Source: Aurantibacter_A sp039941195 (GTDB taxonomy: Bacteria; Bacteroidota; Bacteroidia; Flavobacteriales; Flavobacteriaceae). Taken from it: a stretch of DNA of 64,000 nt. Shown piece after piece: positions 8,483 through 18,232 of this stretch (within the stretch, counting starts at the first letter, position 1; each line of letters starts with the position of its first letter). The stretch spans positions 52,678 through 116,677 of the forward strand of contig NZ_JBDVFA010000019.1 in NCBI RefSeq assembly GCF_039941195.1. Direction: 5' to 3'. Made by a program: the position numbers and the translations under genes. The notes under the pieces were generated by a model. The model saw nothing but the letters and a program-made list of their open reading frames with translations. It searched no databases and was not told the origin of the DNA.

Positions 8483-9829
8483 TTATTCCGCGTTATCTAA
8501 AAAGTCTTTGAGCTTCTCAGACCATTTATCAAAAACGGACTTACGTTCCTTATTTCCTTGGGGGTTGTTTTCTTTAACTTCTTCTTCACCTGCTAAAACA
8601 AGTTCTTCTACTGACTCCTCAATTTGCTCTTCGCTAACTACTGCTTCTTCTGCATTAGATTGATATTCACCGTTACGTACGGCATTCATTAACAAACCCA
8701 CAGCGGTAGCATACAAGGGACTAGCAATTTCTTCATCAGAGTTACCTGCTAAATGTTCATTAGGATAACCTATTCGGGTATCCATACCGGTTATATATTC
8801 CACCAATTGCTTCAAATGTTTCAATTGACTTCCACCACCCGTAAGAACAATACCGGCTATTAATTTTTTCTTTTGTTCTTCGTGACCGTAGTTTTTTATT
8901 TCTACATAAACCTGTTCTATAATCTCCACTACCCTAGCGTGAATAATTTTAGAAAGATTTTTTAATGTAATCTCTTTAGGCTCCCTACCTCTTAATCCAG
9001 GTATAGAAACTATTTCATTGTCTTTGTTCTCACCGGGCCAAGCAGAACCAAATTTCATTTTCAATAGCTCAGCTTGCTTTTCAATTATTGAACAGCCTTC
9101 TTTTATATCTTCAGTGATTACACCTCCACCAAATGGTATAACCGCTGTATGACGAATTATGCCATCTTTAAAAATTGCTAAATCGGTAGTACCACCGCCT
9201 ATATCTATAAGTGCCACTCCTGCTTCTTTTTCTTCTTTACTTAAAACAGCATCTGAAGAAGCTAAAGGTTCAAGTGTGATATTACCTAAATCTAAACCTG
9301 CACTCTTAATACATCTTCCTACATTTCTAATAGAAGATATTTGACCTACAACAACATGGAAATTAGCTTCTAAACGACCCCCATACATTCCTATAGGCTC
9401 CTTTATCTCAGCTTGACCATCAATTTTATATTCTTGAGGAAGAACATGGATAATTTCTTCGCCAGGTAGCATAACCAACTTATAAACTTGATTTACCAAA
9501 CGATCCAAATCATCATCATTAATAACCTCTTCAGAGTCAGTTCGTGTTATATAATCGCTATGCTGAAGACTTCGAATATGCTGCCCAGCAATACCTACAA
9601 CAACAGATCCAATTTTAAGTCCAGAATTAGCTTCAGCCTCTTCTACAGCTTGTTGAATAGATTTAATGGTTTGTGTAATATTATTTACAACTCCCCTGTG
9701 TACACCTAGGCTTTTCGATTTACCAATACCTAAAACTTCTATTTTACCGTACTCATTTTCTTTACCAATGATTGCAACAATCTTGGTTGTACCGATATCG
9801 AGACCTACTGAATATTTTGTTGTTTCCAT
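8483..9829 (-). CDS. ftsA: Cell division protein FtsA
   Basis: This actin-like ATPase (448 aa) anchors FtsZ to the membrane. The N-terminal phosphate-1 motif GLDIGTTKIVAIIG, the SHS2 region VEEAEANSGLKIGSVVVGIAG, the phosphate-2 segment ALIDIGGGTTDLAIF and the adenosine motif IVLTGGGSQLKHL are all visible. The C-terminal extension EEAVVSEEQIEESVEELV ends in an amphipathic DKWSEKLKDFLDN helix, likely the membrane-targeting sequence. Five bases separate it from ftsQ. Confidence 0.97.
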   Translation of the reverse strand: METTKYSVGLDIGTTKIVAIIGKENEYGKIEVLGIGKSKSLGVHRGVVNNITQTIKSIQQAVEEAEANSGLKIGSVVVGIAGQHIRSLQHSDYITRTDSEEVINDDDLDRLVNQVYKLVMLPGEEIIHVLPQEYKIDGQAEIKEPIGMYGGRLEANFHVVVGQISSIRNVGRCIKSAGLDLGNITLEPLASSDAVLSKEEKEAGVALIDIGGGTTDLAIFKDGIIRHTAVIPFGGGVITEDIKEGCSIIEKQAELLKMKFGSAWPGENKDNEIVSIPGLRGREPKEITLKNLSKIIHARVVEIIEQVYVEIKNYGHEEQKKKLIAGIVLTGGGSQLKHLKQLVEYITGMDTRIGYPNEHLAGNSDEEIASPLYATAVGLLMNAVRNGEYQSNAEEAVVSEEQIEESVEELVLAGEEEVKENNPQGNKERKSVFDKWSEKLKDFLDNAE

Positions 9830-9834
9830 TTATT

Positions 9835-10560
9835 TTAAATTTTGGTGCACACTACTTGGTTATTGAATTCTAAATTGACCATTGCGTATTCGTTCAAAGA
9901 TTCATCTTTATCAGCTTTACTATAAAAAGCTTTGAACTTTTTAAACTTAACTGCAAGATTCTCTATATTTCCCAAATTCACCACAAACTGTTCCATTCGG
10001 AATTTTAGTTGATAATTCTCTAAACTTTCAATGTGAATACCTATCACATTTTTGCGTAAAAAATCATCCTGATTAATAAATTTCAATATTTCATATGCAT
10101 CTTCAAGACCTTTACCTGTTATATCCCCAGTTATAATTGGCACTCTTGCAGAATGACTATTTGAAAAAGGCATTTTTTTTCCATCATCATCCAAATAAAA
10201 CTTTGAATCTCCTTCAACTCTTCCGATTGGTCTTCGCTGAGTAATTTTAGAAGTTAGTTTACCATCAACTGATAGAAAAACTTCCGCATTTTTAACCATT
10301 TCATTGGCCTCAATGACTTCTTCAATCGTATTCAAAACTAATTTTTCTTTGGTCACATTAGTAAGCGGACCATAATTTTGTATTAACAATTTATTAACCG
10401 TCCCTTGTGTAATATATAAATTCTGCTCACCAACGAACTCCACATTAATTCCATTAACTTTTTTTTGCAAATTTCTATGATTAGAAAATGCGTAAAGCCC
10501 TGTAACCAATAGCAATAAGCCAGATAACTTGATAAAACTCATATTAATTCGCATATTCAA
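9835..10560 (-). CDS. ftsQ: Cell division protein FtsQ/DivIB
   Basis: This bitopic divisome protein has a short cytoplasmic N-terminus, one membrane segment (LSGLLLLVTGLYAFS) and a periplasmic POTRA-like and FtsQ domain (KVNGINVEFVGEQNLYITQGTVNKLL; VPIITGD). At about 240 aa it is a short FtsQ, as is usual in Bacteroidota. Three in-frame ATGs (codons 1, 3 and 7) are possible starts; starting at codon 7 would avoid overlapping the murC stop, whereas the first overlaps it by 17 bases. It links the early FtsA/FtsZ ring to FtsW/FtsI. Confidence 0.9.
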   Translation of the reverse strand: MNMRINMSFIKLSGLLLLVTGLYAFSNHRNLQKKVNGINVEFVGEQNLYITQGTVNKLLIQNYGPLTNVTKEKLVLNTIEEVIEANEMVKNAEVFLSVDGKLTSKITQRRPIGRVEGDSKFYLDDDGKKMPFSNSHSARVPIITGDITGKGLEDAYEILKFINQDDFLRKNVIGIHIESLENYQLKFRMEQFVVNLGNIENLAVKFKKFKAFYSKADKDESLNEYAMVNLEFNNQVVCTKI

Positions 10561-11896
10561 ATTCTTTTGTAATTTTTTCTACTTCAAGACCAATATCACC
10601 TGCCCCCATCGTAACTAATACATCTGGATTTTGACTTCTTATTTCACTAATTAATTTGTCTTTTTGAATTACTTTTTTATGAGGGTTATCAATCTTTCCC
10701 ATAAGCCACTCAGAATTAACCCCTTCCATTGGTTTTTCTCTTGCTGGATAAATTTCTAGCAGCAGAATACTGTCAAATTTTGCAAGGCTTTTTGCAAAAT
10801 CATCTACAAAATCCTTAGTTCTTGAAAAAAGGTGTGGTTGAAAAACAACCAAAACTTTTTTATTGGGATGCATTTCACTAATCGCATCATAAATAGCATT
10901 AATTTCTGTTGGATGATGAGCGTAGTCATCAATAAAAACAAAATTCTTTTCTTTTATTTTGTAAGAAAATCTACGTTTAACTCCTTTAAAAGTTTCAAGG
11001 GCTTTAGCAAGGCGGTCTGGTGGGGAACCAGTTTGCACCGCCATCGCAAAAGCAACCAAACCATTTAGCAAATTATGCCTTCCTGGTTTGTTGAACTTAA
11101 CTCCCTTTAAATTAATTTCAGGAGTGCCCAAATCAAAAACGTAGGTGCCATGTACTATTTTTATATTTCGGATACAAAAATCCGAATCGTCTTCAATACC
11201 ATAAGTGAACCCCTCTAGAGGCAGTCCGTTTCTAACAAATAATTTTCCGTTAGACTTCATACACCCTACAAAATCTTTAAAAGATTGGTGTAAAGTTTCA
11301 GCATCACCATAAATATCTAGGTGATCTGCATCCATTGATGTAACACAAGCAACATCAGGAAATAACCTTAAAAAAGAACGGTCAAACTCATCAGCTTCAA
11401 CCACAGAAACATCGTTACCTTGAAAATAAAAATTACTATTAAAATCTTCCGAAATTCCGCCTAAAAAAGCGGTAAAAGAAGTGCCAGTTTCTTTAAGTAG
11501 ATGAGCAAGTATACTTGTAGTTGTCGTTTTGCCATGCGTACCTGCAACCGCAAGACAAAAAGTATCTTTAGTAATTAAACCTAAAACCTCAGAACGTTTT
11601 TTAATCTGAAAGTTATAATTCAAAAAGAATTGATATTCAGAATGCTCCGTGGGGACCGCTGGCGTATAAACAACAAGGGTGTTTTTTGAATCTTTAAAAT
11701 TTTTGGAAACTAAACCCATAGAATCTTCATAATGTATGGCTATATCTAAAGATTCCAATTCTGCAGTTAATGGAGTTCTAGTTTTATCGTAACCAGCTAC
11801 TTCCTTTTTAAGAAACTTAAAATAACGTGCAAGAGCAGACATACCAATACCTCCGATGCCGATAAAATAAACGTTATGTATGTTTTTTAAGTCCAA
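10544..11896 (-). CDS. murC: UDP-N-acetylmuramate--L-alanine ligase
   Basis: This cytoplasmic ATP-dependent ligase adds L-Ala to UDP-MurNAc, the first amino acid of the peptidoglycan stem. The 450-aa protein has the N-terminal UDP-binding GIGGIGMSALA, the P-loop GTHGKTTTT (119-127), the middle-domain EADEFDRSFL and the C-terminal DDYAHHPTEI motif. It sits three bases after murG and overlaps ftsQ. Confidence 0.98.
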   Translation of the reverse strand: MDLKNIHNVYFIGIGGIGMSALARYFKFLKKEVAGYDKTRTPLTAELESLDIAIHYEDSMGLVSKNFKDSKNTLVVYTPAVPTEHSEYQFFLNYNFQIKKRSEVLGLITKDTFCLAVAGTHGKTTTTSILAHLLKETGTSFTAFLGGISEDFNSNFYFQGNDVSVVEADEFDRSFLRLFPDVACVTSMDADHLDIYGDAETLHQSFKDFVGCMKSNGKLFVRNGLPLEGFTYGIEDDSDFCIRNIKIVHGTYVFDLGTPEINLKGVKFNKPGRHNLLNGLVAFAMAVQTGSPPDRLAKALETFKGVKRRFSYKIKEKNFVFIDDYAHHPTEINAIYDAISEMHPNKKVLVVFQPHLFSRTKDFVDDFAKSLAKFDSILLLEIYPAREKPMEGVNSEWLMGKIDNPHKKVIQKDKLISEIRSQNPDVLVTMGAGDIGLEVEKITKEFEYAN

Positions 11897-11899
11897 GAT

Positions 11900-12994
11900 T
11901 TAATTCCTATTTAACAATTTTTCAATTTGATCAACAATATTTTTAGTTGCATTAGGCAAAGCCAATTTTTTAATATTTGTACTGAGCACTTTCTGTTTTT
12001 CTCCAGATTCAATTAATTCTGAAAATACAGTTTCAAAATTTTCATCCAGTTCTTTTTCTCGCAACATTAATGCCGCATTTTCAGATACTAAAGCTTGCGC
12101 ATTTTTTGTTTGATGATCTTCAGCAACATTGGGTGATGGAATAAATACTGTTGGTTTACCTACAATACATAGTTCTGAAACTGAACCTGCTCCTGCCCTT
12201 GAAATTATAAAATCGGCTGCCCCATAAGCGAAATCCATATTGTTTATAAAGTCAAGTACCTTGACCGAATCCGAATTATATTTTTTGTATTCTTCGATAT
12301 AAAGCTTACCACATTGCCAAATAACCTGTAGGTTTCTAGTTTTAAAATATTCAAGTTCTTTCGCTATTAGCTGATTTACTCTTCTCGCACCAAGGCTTCC
12401 ACCTAATACAAAAATGGTTTTCTTATCTGCACTTAACCGAAAAGATTTAATTGCTTCTTGCTTATCCACATTCATTGCAACCAAATCACCTCTAACAGGA
12501 TTACCTGTTTTTATAATCTTTTCGGCAGGGAAAAACTTATCCATACCATCATAAGCAACACAAATTTTAGTAACTTTATCTTTAAGCAACTTATTGGTCA
12601 TTCCCGCATAAGAATTCTGTTCTTGCAAAACACAAGGAATACCACGACCAGAAGCAACTTTTAAGAGTGGCCCACTAGCAAAACCTCCGGTGCCAATGAC
12701 AACATCGGGTTTAAATTGTGATACTATTTTTCGTGCTTTCAACAAACTACTTATCAATTTAAATGGAAACATTAAATTCTTTAATGTCAATTTCCGTTGC
12801 AATCCTGATATCCAAAGGCCTTCAATTTTGTAACCGGCATTGGGCACTTTTTCCATTTCCATGCGATCTTTTGCTCCAACGAACAAAAATTCGGCATTGG
12901 AATGTCTTTTTTTCAATTCATTTGCTATGGCTATGGCAGGATAAATATGTCCGCCTGTGCCTCCTCCAGATAAAATAAATTTATAGCTGCCCAC
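11900..12994 (-). CDS. murG: Undecaprenyldiphospho-muramoylpentapeptide beta-N-acetylglucosaminyltransferase
   Basis: This GT28-family enzyme on the inner face of the cytoplasmic membrane converts lipid I to lipid II with UDP-GlcNAc. At 364 aa it shows the N-terminal glycine loop SGGGTGGHIYPA, the GTGGFASGP segment, the LGGSLGARRVN nucleotide-binding loop and the C-terminal SRAGAGSVSEL motif. The start overlaps the end of ftsW by 14 bases, as in a tightly packed operon. Confidence 0.98.
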   Translation of the reverse strand: MGSYKFILSGGGTGGHIYPAIAIANELKKRHSNAEFLFVGAKDRMEMEKVPNAGYKIEGLWISGLQRKLTLKNLMFPFKLISSLLKARKIVSQFKPDVVIGTGGFASGPLLKVASGRGIPCVLQEQNSYAGMTNKLLKDKVTKICVAYDGMDKFFPAEKIIKTGNPVRGDLVAMNVDKQEAIKSFRLSADKKTIFVLGGSLGARRVNQLIAKELEYFKTRNLQVIWQCGKLYIEEYKKYNSDSVKVLDFINNMDFAYGAADFIISRAGAGSVSELCIVGKPTVFIPSPNVAEDHQTKNAQALVSENAALMLREKELDENFETVFSELIESGEKQKVLSTNIKKLALPNATKNIVDQIEKLLNRN

Positions 12995-14189
12995 TTAAAA
13001 CTTCTAAGGGGTTAGTTATTTCCATATCTGAATTATCTTCTTTACTCTTTTTTCTATCTTTATCTTTTACACTTGCACTCAAAATAATTCCGATAGCTAA
13101 ACAAGTCATCCAACTTGATGTACCTCCGCTACTTATCAAGGGTAAAGTTTGCCCCGTAACCGGGAACAACTCCACAGCAACAGCCATGTTAATTAAAGCC
13201 TGAAATACAATTGGAAGACCCACTCCTAATACTAATAATTTTGCAAAAATTGAAGAATTAGCATTTGCAACCACTGCAATTCTAAAAAGTAAGAGTAGGT
13301 AGAAAAACATTACAATAATTCCACCAACAAGACCATATTCTTCAACAATAATCGCATATATAAAATCGGAAGAACTTTGTGGTAGGAAATTCTTTTGAAT
13401 ACTCTTACCTGCCCCTTTACCAACAATACCACCAGTTGCAATAGCTATTTTTGCTTTTTCTATTTGGTAACCCGCTTCGCCATCTTCTCCATCCGTAAAA
13501 CTTGTAATACGATGTTCCCAAGTTGTTACGCGGTTACTAAATGAATCAGGAAACGCTTTGGCTACAAGTATAAATAGTGTTAAACATAATAATCCAGTAC
13601 CAACTATACTCAATAAATATTTCGTGGGATATCCTCCGAGAAAACATAATAAAAGCACCATCGAAAAAATGATTCCAGCTGTAGAAAAATTAGCTGGTAA
13701 AATTAAAATTATCACTAAAAAAACTGGCACCCATAAAGGCAATATACTTTCTTTAAAAGTAATTTCTTGATCCTTAATTTTAGATAAATACCGAGCAACA
13801 TAAATCATTAAAACCACCGAAGCCAAACTTGAAGTTTGAAAAGTAATACCTACTAATGGCAACTGTATCCAACGGCTAGCATTTGCACCATCTATTGTAG
13901 TACCCTGTGCTATTGTAAAAGCTAGTAACACCAAAACAATTGGCATTGCTATTAATGATAAGCCTTTAAAATAATGACTTGGAATTCGATGTATTCCATA
14001 AATAATTCCAAAACCAAGAATCAACAACATGGCATGTTTAACCAAATGCCCCATAGTTGTGCCACTACCAACAACATAAACTAAATTGCTGCTAGCACTG
14101 TAAACCGGCAAAAACGAAAACAAAGCCAAGAGTGCCACTACAGCCCAAATGGTTTTATCTCCTTTTATATTTTGGAATAATGATTTCAC
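12981..14189 (-). CDS. ftsW: Septal peptidoglycan glycosyltransferase FtsW (SEDS family)
   Basis: This 402-aa polytopic membrane protein of the SEDS family polymerises lipid II at the septum together with FtsI. Several hydrophobic helices, the large periplasmic loop with YQIEKAKIAIATGGIVGKGAGKSIQKNFLP, and the conserved C-terminal VTGQTLPLISSGGTSSWM are present. Position between murD and murG supports FtsW over RodA. A basic/acidic cytoplasmic tail (KDKDRKKSKEDNSD) follows. Confidence 0.96.
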   Translation of the reverse strand: MKSLFQNIKGDKTIWAVVALLALFSFLPVYSASSNLVYVVGSGTTMGHLVKHAMLLILGFGIIYGIHRIPSHYFKGLSLIAMPIVLVLLAFTIAQGTTIDGANASRWIQLPLVGITFQTSSLASVVLMIYVARYLSKIKDQEITFKESILPLWVPVFLVIILILPANFSTAGIIFSMVLLLCFLGGYPTKYLLSIVGTGLLCLTLFILVAKAFPDSFSNRVTTWEHRITSFTDGEDGEAGYQIEKAKIAIATGGIVGKGAGKSIQKNFLPQSSSDFIYAIIVEEYGLVGGIIVMFFYLLLLFRIAVVANANSSIFAKLLVLGVGLPIVFQALINMAVAVELFPVTGQTLPLISSGGTSSWMTCLAIGIILSASVKDKDRKKSKEDNSDMEITNPLEVLSGQL

Positions 14190-14198
14190 TTTTATCTA

Positions 14199-15533
14199 TT
14201 ACAAATTTTTAATTGCTTCTTTAAATTGATTTCCTCGATCTTCATAGTTATCAAAAAGATCAAAACTAGCACAGGCAGGAGAAAGCAAAACTGTATCTCC
14301 ACGTTCGGCAATTTTATACGCTACTTTAACAGCTTCAGACATTGCATAAGTTTCCACCACCAGGTCAACAACATTGCCAAAAAATTCTTTAATCTTGGTA
14401 TTATCTTCACCCAAACAAACAATTGCCTTTACCTTTTCTCGCACTAAAGGCATTAATTCTTTGTAGTCATTGCCCTTGTCAACCCCGCCGACAATCCAGA
14501 CGGTCGGGGTACTCATACTATCTAGGGCAAAAAAGGTGGCATTAACATTCGTTGCTTTGGAATCGTTAATGTATTGTACATGATGAATCTTCAACACTTT
14601 CTCTAGGCGATGTGGCGCACCTTGAAAACTAGTAATGCTTTCTCTAATGGTTTGCTTTCTAATATTAACCAAAGTTGCTGCTAACGAAGCGGCCATGGTA
14701 TTTTTTAAATTGTGTTTGCCTTCAAGCGCTAATGAGTCGGTGGTCATGTGTATTGTATTATTATTTATTGTTATTACTATATGTTCATTCTCGAGATACG
14801 CACCTTCTTCCAAGCTTTTTTCAATGGAGAAAGGTATTAAGTGGGATTTGACTGGGTGTTTTTCTAACCAACTGACTAAAACCTTATCATCAGCATCATA
14901 AATCAAATAATCTGTTTCAGTATGATTTTTTGTTATCAGAAATTTTGATGCGATATAATTTTCAAACTTATACTCGTACCGATCCAAATGGTCTGGAGTA
15001 ATATTTGTTATTATCGCAATCTTCGGTTTAAATGATATTATACCATCTAGTTGAAAACTGCTGATTTCTAAAACATAAAAATCAAAACTATTTTCCGCTA
15101 CCATTTTCGCATAACTATCACCAATATTCCCTGCCATTGCCACATTTAATTCGTCCGATTTAAAAATGTGATTCGTTAGCATTGTGGTGGTAGTTTTACC
15201 GTTACTACCAGTTATACCAACAATTGTTGCATCAGTATATCTAGTGGCAAATTCAATTTCTGAAATAACCGGTATTCCTTTCGCAAATAATTCCTGTACT
15301 AAAGCCACCTTTTCAGGTATACCAGGACTTTTCATTACGATATCGGCGTTCAAAATTTTTGATTCGGTATGTTGACCTTCTTCCCAATCAATCCCAAAAT
15401 GTTCAAGAACTTTTTTATATTTTTCTTTAATGAGGCCTTTATCTGAAACAAAGACTTCAAAACCTTCTTTTAATCCTAAAACTGCAGTACCTACTCCACT
15501 TTCTCCTCCACCTAATGCAACAAGTCTTGCCAT
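14199..15533 (-). CDS. murD: UDP-N-acetylmuramoyl-L-alanine--D-glutamate ligase
   Basis: This Mur ligase adds D-Glu to UDP-MurNAc-L-Ala in the cytoplasm. At 444 aa it carries the N-terminal GGGESGVGTAVLG loop, P-loop GITGSNGKTTTT, the ITPDHLDRY middle-domain motif, INDSKATN and the C-terminal LLSPACASFDLFDNYEDRG segment. Its ATG follows the mraY stop directly with no spacer. Confidence 0.98.
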   Translation of the reverse strand: MARLVALGGGESGVGTAVLGLKEGFEVFVSDKGLIKEKYKKVLEHFGIDWEEGQHTESKILNADIVMKSPGIPEKVALVQELFAKGIPVISEIEFATRYTDATIVGITGSNGKTTTTMLTNHIFKSDELNVAMAGNIGDSYAKMVAENSFDFYVLEISSFQLDGIISFKPKIAIITNITPDHLDRYEYKFENYIASKFLITKNHTETDYLIYDADDKVLVSWLEKHPVKSHLIPFSIEKSLEEGAYLENEHIVITINNNTIHMTTDSLALEGKHNLKNTMAASLAATLVNIRKQTIRESITSFQGAPHRLEKVLKIHHVQYINDSKATNVNATFFALDSMSTPTVWIVGGVDKGNDYKELMPLVREKVKAIVCLGEDNTKIKEFFGNVVDLVVETYAMSEAVKVAYKIAERGDTVLLSPACASFDLFDNYEDRGNQFKEAIKNL

Positions 15534-16754
15534 CTATCTGACTTTTAAAGTCACAATTGAAAGAATTGCTAACACGATACTTACAATCCAAAAACGGGTA
15601 ACAATTTTACTTTCGTGATACCCTTTTTTTTGATAATGATGATGTAATGGCGCCATTAAAAAAATGCGCTTTCCTTCTCCTAATTTTTTCTTTGTGTATT
15701 TAAAATATCCTACTTGCATCATTACTGAAACTGATTCTGCTAAAAATATCCCACACAGAATAACTAGCAACAATTCCTTTCTAACAATAATTGCAATTAC
15801 AGCGATAACACCTCCAATAGTCAAACTACCAGTATCCCCCATAAACACTTGAGCAGGAAATGCATTATACCATAAGAATCCAATAAGTGCACCTGCAAAT
15901 GCTGTAATAAAAACAAGAAGTTCACCAGCACCTACGATGTACATTATATCGAGGTATTCTGAGAAAATAATATTACCAGAAACCCAAGCAAAAATTCCAA
16001 GGGTAAACACAATTATCGCTGATGATCCAGCTGCCAATCCATCAATACCATCAGTTAAATTTGCACCATTAGAAACCGCCGTAATAATTAGTATTACTAT
16101 CGGAATAAACAACAACCATCCGTAGTCTTTAGCACCTTCACCAGCCCATGAAATAAGACTACTGTAATCCAACTCATTGTGTTTAAGAAAAGGAACTGTA
16201 GTCATAGTAGATTTAACATCTTTCCCTTTAACTTCTTCAACAGTATATTGTTCGGTAATTATAGTTTGAGTACTTTCTCGCATTGTAACCTCTGGGTGGA
16301 AGTATAAAACAGTACCGACGAAAAGACCCAATCCAACTTGGCCCATTACTTTAAACCTGCCTTTTAAGCCTTTTTTGTCTTTCTTGAAGATTTTAATATA
16401 ATCATCAATAAAGCCAATAATTCCCATCCATATAATTGTAATAATTAATAAGATGATATAGATGTTTAAAATATCTGCAAAAAGTAAAACTGGAATTAAA
16501 GTAGACATGATGATGATTAAACCACCCATTGTTGGCGTACCAGATTTTTGTTTTTGACCGTCTAAACCAAGATCCCGAACAGTTTCTCCTATTTGTTTTT
16601 TCTGCAAAAAGAGTATAATACGTTTGCCATAAGTTGTAGCCAATATTAGAGACAACAATACCGCCAAAGCCGCTCTAAAAGTCTGAAATTGGAACAGACT
16701 CGCACCGGGCACCTGGTATTGTGTTTCTAAATATTCAAAAAGATAATACAGCAT
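15534..16754 (-). CDS. mraY: Phospho-N-acetylmuramoyl-pentapeptide-transferase MraY
   Basis: This integral membrane enzyme (406 aa) transfers phospho-MurNAc-pentapeptide to undecaprenyl phosphate to form lipid I. It shows the GTPTMGG motif, FIDDYIK (catalytic Asp pair region), NLTDGIDGLA, the FMGDTGSL Mg-binding motif and the C-terminal MAPLHHHYQKKG loop. An insertion of about 45 residues (STQTIITEQY...FLKHNELD) between helices is typical for Bacteroidota MraY. Confidence 0.98.
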   Translation of the reverse strand: MLYYLFEYLETQYQVPGASLFQFQTFRAALAVLLSLILATTYGKRIILFLQKKQIGETVRDLGLDGQKQKSGTPTMGGLIIIMSTLIPVLLFADILNIYIILLIITIIWMGIIGFIDDYIKIFKKDKKGLKGRFKVMGQVGLGLFVGTVLYFHPEVTMRESTQTIITEQYTVEEVKGKDVKSTMTTVPFLKHNELDYSSLISWAGEGAKDYGWLLFIPIVILIITAVSNGANLTDGIDGLAAGSSAIIVFTLGIFAWVSGNIIFSEYLDIMYIVGAGELLVFITAFAGALIGFLWYNAFPAQVFMGDTGSLTIGGVIAVIAIIVRKELLLVILCGIFLAESVSVMMQVGYFKYTKKKLGEGKRIFLMAPLHHHYQKKGYHESKIVTRFWIVSIVLAILSIVTLKVR

Positions 16755-16768
16755 TCTCTTTTATTACA

Positions 16769-18232
16769 CTATTTATTAAGACTATCTAAATGATTTCTTA
16801 TGATTTTAAAATCGTCAAAATCAATTCGTTTTCCGTTTGTTTCTTGGTAGGTCTCATGACCTTTACCCGCTACCAAAATGATGTCTTTTGCTAAAGCCAA
16901 CTGACAAGCAGTTTTAATTGCTTGATCACGATTTTCGATAGACAATACATTCTGTTTTTTTTGCATTTCCACACCAGCTTCCATTTCTTCAATAATAGCA
17001 GATGGTGATTCTGATCTTGGGTTATCAGAGGTAAATATGGCTTTGTTACTCATTTCCGAGGCGATATAACCCATAACCGGACGCTTTGATCTGTCTCTAT
17101 CGCCACCACACCCCACAACGGTGATGACGTTTTCATTTCCAGTTCTCAATGTGTTGATAGTTTCAAGCACATTTTTTAGCGCATCCGGTGTATGGGCATA
17201 ATCAACTATAGCCGTAATTTTTTCTTTTGAAATAAAATATTGAAACCTACCATCTACATTCTCCAACTCACTTAGTAGACGTAACGTTTCTAGTTTTTCC
17301 AGACCTAATAATTCTGCTGTGGCATAAATTGCCAACATATTATAAGCATTAAAATCTCCTATTAATCGAGACCATAATTCATTATCATTAAGTTTCAGTA
17401 ATTGTCCGTCAAACTGATTCTCTAAGATTTGCGCTCTGTAATCTGCATAAGTTTTCAACGCATACGTATGCTTTTTAGCTTTCGTATTTTGCATCATTAC
17501 TTCACCATTCTTATCATCTATATTGGAAAGTGCAAAAGCATTTTTACCAAGCTCGTCAAACAACATTTTTTTGGTATCTCTATATTCTGCAAAAGTTTTA
17601 TGGTAATCTAAATGATCATGTGAAAGATTAGTAAAAATCGCACCTTCGAATACAAGACCTTTAGTTCGTTTTTGATGTATTCCATGCGAACTAACTTCCA
17701 TAAAACAAAATTCAACACCAGCTTCCGTCATTAAATCGAGGTGATGATTTATTGTAAGTGCATCTGGAGTTGTATGCTTTGTAGGATACTCAGTTTCATC
17801 AACCATAATTTTAATGGTCGATATTAAACCCACCTTAAAACCTGCCTTTTTAAATAGCTGGTATAAAAGACTACTCACAGTTGTTTTACCATTTGTACCA
17901 GTAACTCCAACCAACTTCAAATTCTTAGAAGGGTTATCGTAAAAATTTGATGCCATAAATGCGAGCGCTTCATTTGCATTTTTTACCTCAACAAAAGTGA
18001 CATTACTGTCCATTGTCTTTGGTAATTCTTCGCAGATTATAGCATTAGCACCTAATTCAATAGCTTTTTCTATAAACTCGTGACCATCAGTTAATGTACC
18101 ACGTATAGCCACAAAAACATCATCTACATCAACAGCTCTCGAATCAAAACATACCGAATTGACCTCTACAGCCGTACTGCCATTTACAGCAGTTAAGCTC
18201 ACCCCAAATAAGATGTCTTTCAAAGTCTTCAT
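16769..18232 (-). CDS. murE: UDP-N-acetylmuramoyl-L-alanyl-D-glutamate--2,6-diaminopimelate ligase
   Basis: This 487-aa Mur ligase adds the third stem residue. P-loop GVTGTNGKTTVSS and NLSHDHLDYHKTF are present. The DNPRSE motif near the C-terminus is the signature that selects meso-diaminopimelate over lysine, so the cell wall is predicted to be of the m-DAP type. The start overlaps the ftsI stop by four bases (ATGA), which implies translational coupling. Confidence 0.98.
   Translation of the reverse strand: MKTLKDILFGVSLTAVNGSTAVEVNSVCFDSRAVDVDDVFVAIRGTLTDGHEFIEKAIELGANAIICEELPKTMDSNVTFVEVKNANEALAFMASNFYDNPSKNLKLVGVTGTNGKTTVSSLLYQLFKKAGFKVGLISTIKIMVDETEYPTKHTTPDALTINHHLDLMTEAGVEFCFMEVSSHGIHQKRTKGLVFEGAIFTNLSHDHLDYHKTFAEYRDTKKMLFDELGKNAFALSNIDDKNGEVMMQNTKAKKHTYALKTYADYRAQILENQFDGQLLKLNDNELWSRLIGDFNAYNMLAIYATAELLGLEKLETLRLLSELENVDGRFQYFISKEKITAIVDYAHTPDALKNVLETINTLRTGNENVITVVGCGGDRDRSKRPVMGYIASEMSNKAIFTSDNPRSESPSAIIEEMEAGVEMQKKQNVLSIENRDQAIKTACQLALAKDIILVAGKGHETYQETNGKRIDFDDFKIIRNHLDSLNK

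Noticed and set aside
9159..9344. Short antisense frames inside ftsA, ftsZ and the mur genes
   Set aside because: They follow the codon pattern of the real genes on the opposite strand and have no features of their own.
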